In this document: piece by piece, positions 57,423-64,000 of the stretch
Position numbering within the stretch: the first letter of the stretch is position 1
How the letters are laid out: the number at the start of each line of letters is the position of its first letter
Source of the DNA: Streptomyces sp. NBC_01306
GTDB taxonomy: Bacteria > Actinomycetota > Actinomycetes > Streptomycetales > Streptomycetaceae
Length of the DNA stretch: 64,000 nucleotides
Assembly (NCBI RefSeq): GCF_026340465.1
Contig: NZ_JAPEPC010000001.1
Span: 930,001-994,000 of the forward strand
Reading direction: 5' to 3'
The notes under the pieces: generated by a model
Told to the model about the DNA's origin: nothing
The model's input: the letters and a program-made list of their open reading frames with translations, nothing else
The model's database searches: none
Made by a program: the position numbers and the translations under genes

Positions 57423-59715
57423 GCGTGAGCCTCGGCTTGGGGCCGTCCGCTCTGCCGGTCCTCGGTGCGCGGCTGCCCGCCCGGTACGGGAGGGGCCAGG
57501 GCGCGGCCTGGCCCTCGTAGCCCTGCTCCGCCGCCGCGTGCAGGGTCCAGTGCGGGTCGTACAGATGCGGGCGGGCCAGCGCGCAGAGGTCCGTACGGCC
57601 CGCCAGCAGCAGCGAGTTGACGTCGTCCCAGGAGGAGATCGCCCCCACCGCGATCACCGGGACGCCCAGTTCGTTGCGGATGCGGTCGGCGAACGGGGTC
57701 TGGTAGGAGCGGCCGTAGGCGGGTTTCTCGCCGGGGACGACCTGCCCCGTCGAGACGTCGATCGCGTCGGCCCCGTGGGCCGCGAAGGCGCGGGCTGTCG
57801 CGACTGCTTCGTCCGGTGTCGTACCGCCGGGTGCCCAGTCGGCGGCCGAGATACGGACCGTCATCGGCCGGTCATCGGGCCAGACGGCCCGCACCGCGTC
57901 GAAGACCTCCAGGGGGAAGCGCAGCCGGCCCCGGAGCGGGCCGCCGTAGCCGTCGGTGCGCAGATTGGTGAGCGGGGAGAGGAATCCGGAGAGCAGATAG
58001 CCGTGCGCGCAGTGCAGTTCGAGCAGGTCGAAGTCCGACCGTGCGGCGCGGCGGGCCGCATCGGTGAACTGTTCGCGCACCGCGGTGAGTCCGGCCGCGT
58101 CGAGTTCCGCCGGGAGCTGGCTGACGTCCGGCAGGTACGGGAGCGGGGACGCGGCCGACAGCGGCCAGTTGCCGTCCGGGAGCGGCTCGTCCATACCGTC
58201 CCACATGAGACGGGTGGACCCCTTGCGGCCGGAGTGCCCGAGCTGGACGCCTATCGCGGTGCCGGGCGACTGCTCGTGCACGAAGGAGGTGACGCGGCGC
58301 CAGGCCGACGCCTGTTCGCCGGTGTAGAGGCCGGTGCAGCCGGGTGTGATGCGGCCCTCGGGGCTCACGCACACCATCTCGGTCATCACCAGACCGGCGC
58401 CGCCGAGGGCGCGGGCGCCCAGGTGGACGAGGTGGAAGTCGCCGGGGACACCGTCGTGTGCCGAGTACATGTCCATGGGCGAGACGACGACGCGGTTGCG
58501 CAGTTCGAGACCGCGCAGCCGCAGCGGGGTGAACATCGGCGGTGTGCCGTCCCGGCAGCCGAAGTCGCGTTCCACCGTGTCCGTGAAGGCGCGGTCGCGG
58601 AGCCGCAGATTGTCGTGCGTGACCCGGCGGCTGCGGGTCAGCAGGTTGAAGGCGAACTCCCTCGGTGGCTGGCCCAGATACATGTCCAGCTGCTCGAACC
58701 ACTCCAGGCTGGCTCGTGCCGCCCGCTGGGTGGAGGCGACGACCGGGCGGCGCTCGCTCTCGTACGCGGCAAGGGCCGACGGCAGGTCGGGCTGCTCCTC
58801 GATGTTCGCCGCCAGCGCGAGCGCGTCCTCGACGGCGAGCTTGGTGCCGGAGCCGATGGAGAAGTGCGCGGTGTGGGCGGCGTCGCCGATCAGCACCGTG
58901 TTCCCGTGCGACCAGCGGTCGTTGACCACGGTACGGAACGCGGTCCACGTGGAGTTGTTGCCGGTGAGCGGCCGGCCGCCGAGCGCGTCGGCGAAGATCC
59001 GGGCGCACCGCGCGGTGGACTCCCGCTCGTCGCACCGGTCGAGCCCCGCGGCCTGCCAGACCTCCTCGCGCATCTCGACGATGACGGTGGAGTCCTTGGG
59101 CCCGTACGGGTAGCCGTGCAGCTGCATCACACCGTGCTCGGTCTCGGCGATCTCGAAGCGGAAGGCGTCGAAGGCGAAGGGCGCGGAGAGCCAGATGTAG
59201 CGGCAGCGGTGGGTGGTGACGCGGGGCGCGAAGACCTCGGCGTAGGCCCGGCGGGCGGCACTGTGCACCCCGTCGGCGGCGACCACCAGGTCGTGGGTGG
59301 CGGCCAGTTCGGCGGGGGGCGGCGCTTCGGTGCGGAAGCGGATCCGTACCCCCAGCTCGTGGCAGCGCTCGTGCAGGATCTCCAGGAGGCGGCGCCTGCC
59401 GAGCGCCGCGAAGCCGTGGCCGCCCGAGGTCAGGGTGGTGCCGCGGTGGACGATGTCGATGTCGTCCCACCGTACGAACTCGTCCTGGAGCGCGCGGTGG
59501 ACGGCCGGGTCCGCCTGCTCGATGCCGCCCAGGGTCTCGTCGGAGAGGACGACGCCGAAGCCGAAGGTGTCGTCGGGGGCGTTGCGCTCCCAGACGGTGA
59601 CGGACCTGGCGGGGTCGAGCCGCTTGAGGAGGGTGGCCGCGTAGAGACCGCCGGGTCCGCCGCCGACGACCGCGACCCGAAGGGCGGCGGCGCGCTCCCC
59701 CTCACCGGCCGCCAC
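57415..59715 (-). CDS. Fused FAD monooxygenase / old-yellow-enzyme reductase (2-aminobenzoyl-CoA or salicylyl-CoA type)
   Basis: About 766 residues. Residues ~12-380: FAD monooxygenase (VAVVGGGPGGLYAATLLK, DLVVAADGVHSAARRAY, VLIGDAAHTAHFSIGSGTKLAVEDA). Residues ~395-750: old yellow enzyme TIM barrel with FMN (FTPLRLRGLELRNRVVVSPMDMYSA, ELHCAHGYLLSGFLSPLTNLRTDGYGG, VIAVGAISSW). This fusion is known from 2-aminobenzoyl-CoA monooxygenase/reductase and is annotated elsewhere as salicylyl-CoA 5-hydroxylase/oxidoreductase. It hydroxylates and reduces the ring of the CoA ester. GTG 59715 is 2 bp after the hydratase stop; upstream in-frame sequence is just the antisense of nothing conserved. Confidence 0.9.
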   Translation of the reverse strand: MAAGEGERAAALRVAVVGGGPGGLYAATLLKRLDPARSVTVWERNAPDDTFGFGVVLSDETLGGIEQADPAVHRALQDEFVRWDDIDIVHRGTTLTSGGHGFAALGRRRLLEILHERCHELGVRIRFRTEAPPPAELAATHDLVVAADGVHSAARRAYAEVFAPRVTTHRCRYIWLSAPFAFDAFRFEIAETEHGVMQLHGYPYGPKDSTVIVEMREEVWQAAGLDRCDERESTARCARIFADALGGRPLTGNNSTWTAFRTVVNDRWSHGNTVLIGDAAHTAHFSIGSGTKLAVEDALALAANIEEQPDLPSALAAYESERRPVVASTQRAARASLEWFEQLDMYLGQPPREFAFNLLTRSRRVTHDNLRLRDRAFTDTVERDFGCRDGTPPMFTPLRLRGLELRNRVVVSPMDMYSAHDGVPGDFHLVHLGARALGGAGLVMTEMVCVSPEGRITPGCTGLYTGEQASAWRRVTSFVHEQSPGTAIGVQLGHSGRKGSTRLMWDGMDEPLPDGNWPLSAASPLPYLPDVSQLPAELDAAGLTAVREQFTDAARRAARSDFDLLELHCAHGYLLSGFLSPLTNLRTDGYGGPLRGRLRFPLEVFDAVRAVWPDDRPMTVRISAADWAPGGTTPDEAVATARAFAAHGADAIDVSTGQVVPGEKPAYGRSYQTPFADRIRNELGVPVIAVGAISSWDDVNSLLLAGRTDLCALARPHLYDPHWTLHAAAEQGYEGQAAPWPLPYRAGSRAPRTGRADGPKPRLTLK

Positions 59716-59717
59716 GG

Positions 59718-60545
59718 CTACCTGCCCTGCCACTTGGGGGGCCGCTTCTCGGTGAAGGCGGCGTGGAACTCGGCGTAGTCCTCGCCGTTCATGAGCAGCG
59801 CCTGTGTGGTGGCGTCCAGTTCGACGGCAGCGGCGAGCGGCATGTCGAGTTCGGCCGTGAGCAGCGCCTTGGTCTGCGCGTACGCGAGCGCCGGGCCCTC
59901 GGCGAGGCGGCGGGCCAGCGCGGCGGCCCGCTCGCCCGCCCGGCCCTCGTCGGCCAGTTCGCTGATCAGGCCGATCCGCTCGGCCTCCGGCGCCAGGACC
60001 GGTTCCCCCAGCATCAGCAGCCGGGTCGCGTGGCCGAGGCCGACGACGCGCGGCAGCAGATAGGCGGCGCCCATGTCGCCGCCGGACAGCCCCACCCGGG
60101 TGAAGAGGAACGCGAAGCGGGCGGTCGGGTCGGCGACCCGGAAGTCCGCGGCCAGCGCGAGGACGGCGCCCGCGCCCGCGGCGACCCCGTGCACGGCGGC
60201 GATCACGGGGAAGGGGCACTCGCGCAGCGCCCGGACGACCTGTCCGGTCATCCGGTTGAAGTCGAGCAGCTGGGCGGTGTCCAGGGCCAGGGTGGCGCCG
60301 ATGATCTCCTCGACGTCGCCGCCCGAGCAGAATCCGCGGCCCTCGCCGGCGAGAACGAGCGCCCGTACCGACCGCTCTCGGGACAGCTCCGCGAGCAGGT
60401 CGCGCAGATCGGCGTAGGCGCCGAAGGTCAGGGCGTTCAGCTTCCCGGGGCGCGCGAAGGTGACGGTCGCGACCCCGTCCTGCCTGGTCACACGGAGATG
60501 GTCCCAGTGCTCCACAGAGTCTGCTGAGCCGGAAAAGGGGCTCAT
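59718..60545 (-). CDS. Enoyl-CoA hydratase/isomerase of the aromatic-CoA operon
   Basis: About 275 residues, crotonase fold: ALVLAGEGRGFCSGGDVEEI, AAVHGVAAGAGAVLALAADFRV and FLFTRVGLSGGDMGAAYLLPR (a Gly-Asp where hydratases often have the second Glu). It ends in the family-typical FTEKRPPKWQG. ATG 60545 follows AGGAGG. First gene of a two-gene leftward operon with the fused monooxygenase, so it probably handles the non-aromatic CoA ester after ring reduction (inference). Confidence 0.9.
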   Translation of the reverse strand: MSPFSGSADSVEHWDHLRVTRQDGVATVTFARPGKLNALTFGAYADLRDLLAELSRERSVRALVLAGEGRGFCSGGDVEEIIGATLALDTAQLLDFNRMTGQVVRALRECPFPVIAAVHGVAAGAGAVLALAADFRVADPTARFAFLFTRVGLSGGDMGAAYLLPRVVGLGHATRLLMLGEPVLAPEAERIGLISELADEGRAGERAAALARRLAEGPALAYAQTKALLTAELDMPLAAAVELDATTQALLMNGEDYAEFHAAFTEKRPPKWQGR

Positions 60546-60624
60546 GGTGTGCGGCCTCCTTCGGTCGGGGGACTCGTCCGAAGGCCGGTCGGAGACCCGG
60601 TGAAAGAGCGGCGTTCGCCTTTAA

Positions 60625-60659
60625 ATTATCACTCGTACGTGACTACCGTCACGAGTACG
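60625..60659 (-). promoter_or_regulatory. Promoter and operator of the hydratase-monooxygenase operon
   Basis: Reading left, GTGACG (60652-60647) and GATAAT (60630-60625) are 16 nt apart. CGTGAC-TACC-GTCACG (60638-60653) is a perfect dyad on the -35, and 60640-60659 is the second copy of TGACTnnCGTCACGnnnACG. Confidence 0.55.
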
Positions 60660-60813
60660 CGATAACAAAGATGGTGAGGCTTCCCGCCGGAAGTCCGGTC
60701 AGAATGTGGCACAGGTCCCATTTCCTCCCGGCCGCTGCCTCTACTCGCAACGCCTCCGGCTCCGTATCGTTGAAATCAGGACAACCCCCTCCACACCGAA
60801 CGGAACACCAGCC

Positions 60814-61245
60814 GTGCCGGACACCTCGCGCCCCGCCTCGTGGCGCATCGCACTGCCGCACACCGCGGCCGCGGTGCCGATAGCGCGTGCGCTGATCCGT
60901 ACCGTGCTCGCCGATCTGGAGGGCGAGGACGCCGCGGACTCCGACACGGCCGAGCTCCTCACGTCCGAGCTGGTCGCCAACGCCGTGGAGCACACGCTTG
61001 GCAGCGACCCCATAGAGCTGGTCGTGGAGGTCCTGCACACCGGCTGCCAGGTCGAGGTGCACGACCGGGACCCGGTGGCACCCGGCGAGCTGACCCGGAC
61101 GCCGCCGACAGGCCCGCCCGACCCCATGCAGGAGCACGGCCGCGGCCTGCTGCTCATCCGGACCCTCAGCTCGTCCTACGGCCACCGCCCGACCGAGCAC
61201 GGCAAGGCCGTCTGGTTCACCCTGCCGGCGGGTCCTGGCGACTGA
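60814..61245 (+). CDS. RsbW-like anti-sigma-type ATP-binding protein
   Basis: About 143 residues, a lone histidine-kinase-like ATPase domain of the kind abundant in streptomycetes: LPHTAAAVPIARALIRTVL, N box LLTSELVANAVEHTLG, VEVHDRDP (G1) and EHGRGLLLIRTLSSSYGH. Such proteins often bind sigma factors or antagonists; no partner gene is adjacent. GTG 60814 is chosen since the domain begins right after it; the ribosome binding site is weak. Its last 29 bases overlap the end of the converging permease. Confidence 0.8.
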   Translation: MPDTSRPASWRIALPHTAAAVPIARALIRTVLADLEGEDAADSDTAELLTSELVANAVEHTLGSDPIELVVEVLHTGCQVEVHDRDPVAPGELTRTPPTGPPDPMQEHGRGLLLIRTLSSSYGHRPTEHGKAVWFTLPAGPGD

Positions 61246-62683
61246 GCTGCTGCGCTCCGAGCCGGGAGCGGCGGCGCCCGTAGGCGGCGTAGACGGCCGC
61301 ACCGGCCAGCAGGAAGCCCGCGAACTGGAGCCAGGTCCGCCAGCCGGTCCCGTACATCAGATACACGCAGAACCCGACCCCCAGGACGGGGCTGACGGGG
61401 AACAGCGGCACCCGGAAGGTCCGCGGGAGCGCCGGGTGGCTGCGGCGCAGCGCGATCACCGCGACGTTCACGGCCACCATCGTGGCCAGCGCCCCGATGG
61501 TCGTCAGGTTCACCACGACGTCGAGCGAGGAGAACGCGGCGGGAACGGCGACCACGGTCGCCACGATCCAGGTGTTGGAGACCGGCGTCGAGGTCTTCGG
61601 GGAGACCCTCTCGAAGACCGCGGGGACCAGTCCGTCGCGGGACATCGACATCAGGATGCGGGTCTGCCCGTACATCACGGCCAGCACCACCGATGCGATG
61701 GCGACGACCGCGCCGAACGCGATGACACCGCCGCCGACCGATGAGCCGGTGACCTGGTTGACGATCAGCGAGAGCGCGGCGGGCCGGTCGGCGACGGCGG
61801 GCGCCCCGAACGCGCCGATGGCCGCCACGGCGACCGCACAGTAGAGCACGGTGACGATGCCGATACAGATCATGATCGCGAGCGGGATGTTGCGCCGCGG
61901 GTTCCTGACCTCCTCGCCGGCCGTGGTGATGGCGTCGAAGCCGATGTACGAGAAGAACGCGATCGAGGCGCCGGAGGTGATGCCTCCGATGCCGTCGGGT
62001 GCGAATGGCACCAGATGGCCGTGGCGGAACGCGGTGAAGGCGATGGCGCAGAAGGCCAGCAGGATGCCGATCTTCAGTACGGCCATCGCGGCCGTGGCGC
62101 GGGCGCTCTCCCGGACACCGCGCACCAGCAGGACGGCGGCGAGTCCGATCACCACGACGGCGGGCAGATTGATCACTCCGCCGTCGGCCGGGCCGCTGGA
62201 GAGCACGGCCGGCAGCTGCCATCCGGTGACGCTGTTCAGCAGCTCGTTGAGGTACTGGCTCCAGCCGACGGCGACCGCGCTCACCGAGATGCCGTACTCA
62301 AGGAACAGACACCAGCCGACCAGGAAGGCGGTGCGCTCGCCGAGCGTGGCGTACGCGAAGGAGTACGAGCTGCCCGACACCGGGATCGCGCCGCCCAGCT
62401 CGGCGAAGGAGAACGCCGTGAAGACGCAGGTGACCGCGGCGAGTACGAACGAGACGATGACGGCGGGACCCGACTTGGCCACCGTGTCGGAGAGGCCGAC
62501 GAAGATCCCGGTCCCGACGATGGCCCCGACACCGAAGCACACCAGTTGGAAGAGCCCCATCGTGCGGCGGAGGCCGTGCCCCTCCAGATCCGCGCCGGAT
62601 TCGGCGATCAGAAGCTCGGGCGACTTGACGCGCAGCCCCGGCCGACGGGGCGGCCGGGGTCCTGCGAGGTGGGGCGAACGCAT
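61217..62683 (-). CDS. APC-superfamily amino-acid permease
   Basis: About 488 residues and 12 helices. APC marks: FQLVCFGVGAIVGTGIFVGL, FSFAELGGAIPVSGSSYSFAYA, FFSYIGFDAITTAGEEVRNPRRNIP and MSRDGLVPAVFERVSPKTSTP. ATG 62683 is used with AAAGAG 11 nt upstream; upstream in-frame sequence to 62788 is the hairpin leader. It lies 146 bp downstream of the ornithine carbamoyltransferase, so arginine/ornithine transport for the arginine deiminase route is plausible (context inference). A perfect hairpin sits in its leader. Confidence 0.87.
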   Translation of the reverse strand: MRSPHLAGPRPPRRPGLRVKSPELLIAESGADLEGHGLRRTMGLFQLVCFGVGAIVGTGIFVGLSDTVAKSGPAVIVSFVLAAVTCVFTAFSFAELGGAIPVSGSSYSFAYATLGERTAFLVGWCLFLEYGISVSAVAVGWSQYLNELLNSVTGWQLPAVLSSGPADGGVINLPAVVVIGLAAVLLVRGVRESARATAAMAVLKIGILLAFCAIAFTAFRHGHLVPFAPDGIGGITSGASIAFFSYIGFDAITTAGEEVRNPRRNIPLAIMICIGIVTVLYCAVAVAAIGAFGAPAVADRPAALSLIVNQVTGSSVGGGVIAFGAVVAIASVVLAVMYGQTRILMSMSRDGLVPAVFERVSPKTSTPVSNTWIVATVVAVPAAFSSLDVVVNLTTIGALATMVAVNVAVIALRRSHPALPRTFRVPLFPVSPVLGVGFCVYLMYGTGWRTWLQFAGFLLAGAAVYAAYGRRRSRLGAQQLSRQDPPAG

Positions 62684-62745
62684 GGGGGCGGGTCTCTTTC
62701 CGGACGTGCGCGGAGCGGCGCGCACAGCAGCACACACAGCGAAAT

Positions 62746-62773
62746 GGGGTTCGAGCGTGCGAGCTCGAACCCC
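62746..62773 (-). promoter_or_regulatory. Leader hairpin of the permease gene
   Basis: GGGGTTCGAGC (62746-62756) pairs perfectly with 62763-62773 around a 6-nt loop, 63 nt before the permease ATG. It may be an attenuator or a partial terminator after the carbamoyltransferase gene. CCCAATTGGG, a 10-bp palindrome, lies at 62813-62822 just past that gene's stop. Confidence 0.5.
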
Positions 62774-62829
62774 ACCAATGGACGACATAGTAGCCGCCTT
62801 ATCGCATATTCACCCAATTGGGCGTATGA

Positions 62830-63837
62830 CTATCCCTTGCCTGCCAGGGTGGCCACCAGGACGGCCTTGATCGTGTGCATCCGGTTCTCCGCCTCGTCGA
62901 AGACGACCGAGTGCTCCGACTCGAAGACCTCGTCGGTGACCTCCAGCTCGCTCAGCCCGAACTGCGCGTGGATGTCGCGCCCGACCCGGGTGCCCAGGTC
63001 GTGGAAGGCCGGCAGACAGTGCAGGAACTTCACCCCCGGGTTACCGGTGGCACGCAGCACGTCCATCGTCACGGCGTACGGCGCGAGCGCGGTGATGCGC
63101 TCGGCCCAGACCTCCTTGGGCTCCCCCATCGACACCCAGACGTCGGTGACGACGAAGTCGCAGCCCCGCACGGCCTCGGTGATGTCCTCGGTGAGGGTGA
63201 CGGTCCCGCCGCTCGCCGCGGCCAGCTTCCGCGCCTGCGCGACGACGTCGTCGGCGGGCCAGTAGGCGCGGGGCGCGGCGATCCGGACGTCGAGTCCGAG
63301 CAGCGCGCCGGTGATCAAGTAGGAGTTGCCCATGTTGAAGCGGGCGTCGCCGAGATAGGCGAAGACGATCTGCTCCAGCGGCTTGTCGGTGTGCTCGGTC
63401 ATGGTGAGCACGTCCGCCAGCATCTGGGTGGGGTGCCAGTCGTCGGTGAGCCCGTTGTAGACGGGGACCCCGGCGTGCTCGGCGAGCTCCTCGACCTGCG
63501 GCTGGCTGTCGCCGCGGTACTCGATGGCGTCGAACATCCGGCCCAGCACCCGGGCGGTGTCCTTGAAGGACTCCTTGTGCCCGATCTGCGAGCCGGAGGG
63601 GTCGAGGTACGTCGTCGACGCCCCCTGGTCGGCCGCGGCCACCTCGAAGGCACAGCGCGTCCTGGTCGAGGTCTTCTCGAAGATCAGGGCGATGTTCCGG
63701 CCGCGCAGCCGCTGCACTTCGGTGCCCGACTTCTTGGCCGCTTTGAGTTCGGCGGCCAGCTCGACCAGAGCGCGGAACTCCTCCGCGGTGAAGTCGAGCT
63801 CCTTGAGGAAGTGGCGGCCTGCGAGGTCTATCGCCAT
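62830..63837 (-). CDS. arcB: Ornithine carbamoyltransferase (probably catabolic)
   Basis: About 335 residues. Carbamoyl-phosphate site STRTRCAFE (~56-64), HPTQMLAD, ornithine loop and HCLPAFHD are intact. It interconverts ornithine plus carbamoyl phosphate with citrulline. Two points favour the catabolic ArcB: the sequence type [11 protein letters not shown] is that of ArcB-like enzymes, and an amino-acid permease follows. The S. coelicolor region has arcA beside arcB (recalled), which would lie just beyond this window. If not, it is biosynthetic argF. ATG 63837 has AAGGAG 9 nt upstream. Confidence 0.9.
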   Translation of the reverse strand: MAIDLAGRHFLKELDFTAEEFRALVELAAELKAAKKSGTEVQRLRGRNIALIFEKTSTRTRCAFEVAAADQGASTTYLDPSGSQIGHKESFKDTARVLGRMFDAIEYRGDSQPQVEELAEHAGVPVYNGLTDDWHPTQMLADVLTMTEHTDKPLEQIVFAYLGDARFNMGNSYLITGALLGLDVRIAAPRAYWPADDVVAQARKLAAASGGTVTLTEDITEAVRGCDFVVTDVWVSMGEPKEVWAERITALAPYAVTMDVLRATGNPGVKFLHCLPAFHDLGTRVGRDIHAQFGLSELEVTDEVFESEHSVVFDEAENRMHTIKAVLVATLAGKG

Positions 63838-63928
63838 GGTGGCTGCTCCTTGGGGCGCGAGTGGATGGAGGGATGGAGAGAGGGACGGCACAGGGATTCA
63901 GTGGAATTCTATGCGGTTGAGCGCATCA

Positions 63929-63970
63929 CTATACGGCATCCCGCATACGGCATCCGCTCAGACCGCATCC
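63929..63970 (-). promoter_or_regulatory. Promoter and direct repeats upstream of arcB
   Basis: ATACGGCATCC occurs at 63931-63941 and 63945-63955, with a third looser copy (AGACCGCATCC) at 63960-63970, a period of 14-15 bp. On the minus strand TATAGT (63934-63929) is a good -10, so the repeats lie across the -35 and upstream, as expected for an activator. Confidence 0.45.
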
Positions 63971-64000
63971 CGCTGGACCGGACAGCTCATGCACCGCGGC

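Noticed and set aside
57301..59778. Long plus-strand frame across the fused monooxygenase
   Set aside because: Low-complexity antisense shadow of a well-recognised enzyme.
62746..62773. Sequence resembling a tRNA T-arm (GGTTCGA...)
   Set aside because: No acceptor, D or anticodon stems can be built around it; it is a simple perfect hairpin.

Overview
The window is high-GC actinobacterial chromosome with strong third-position G/C bias, frequent GTG starts and GGAGG-type ribosome binding sites. The genes point to Streptomyces: an ngcEFG / ROK regulator / xylFGH / dxs block, an aconitase next to a second MurA, and a cvnABCD conservon with cytochromes P450. From memory, the order 15-35 kb matches the S. 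coelicolor region around SCO5998-SCO6014. It is therefore mostly conserved core-arm chromosome. I see no insertion sequence, prophage, CRISPR array, tRNA or rRNA.

Layout. (1) 1-9.85 kb: cell-surface genes, mainly on the minus strand: a family 2 glycosyltransferase (cut by the window edge), an Ig-like protein, an SGNH hydrolase, a membrane CDP-glycerol-type polymer transferase, and two related lectin/propeller-like proteins flanking an LCP (LytR-CpsA-Psr) ligase. (2) 9.9-13.5 kb: an amino-acid permease and dxs. (3) 13.7-27.8 kb: sugar uptake and catabolism: xylFGH (ABC importer), a Rok7B7-type regulator, ngcEFG (N-acetylglucosamine/chitobiose importer) with a DasR-like site on its promoter, a secreted GH92 alpha-mannosidase, and xylA. 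(4) 27.8-36.6 kb: aconitase, a pentameric ligand-gated ion channel homologue, an S41 peptidase divergent from an ArsR-type regulator, a MurA homologue with an N-terminal XRE DNA-binding domain, and two small genes. (5) 36.8-45.8 kb: a Tat-exported GH2 hydrolase sharing a 12-bp palindromic operator with the GH92 gene, a frameshifted secreted protein divergent from its probable TetR regulator, a small SH3-like secreted protein, two membrane proteins and a SpoIIE-type phosphatase. (6) 46.3-52.4 kb: a cvnABCD conservon followed by two P450s (the first has lost the ExxR motif) and an enoyl-CoA hydratase-like protein. (7) 52.4-60.6 kb: a CoA-dependent aromatic acid cluster: aminobenzoate/salicylate-CoA ligase, a fused FAD monooxygenase/old yellow enzyme, enoyl-CoA hydratase, acyl-CoA dehydrogenase, RidA and an alpha/beta hydrolase. 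Its two promoters share a 20-bp motif. (8) 60.8-63.8 kb: an RsbW-like ATPase, an amino-acid permease and an ornithine carbamoyltransferase, probably of the arginine deiminase pathway.

Best candidates for follow-up: the bacterial Cys-loop-like channel; the XRE-MurA fusion with palindromes at its own start; the operator GACAACGTTGTC shared by two distant exported glycosidases; the paired operator of the aromatic-CoA cluster; the conservon P450 with a degenerate K-helix; and a duplicated junction that made a 13-residue coupled mini-ORF. Function assignments rest on motifs and gene order read by eye; no database search was run.
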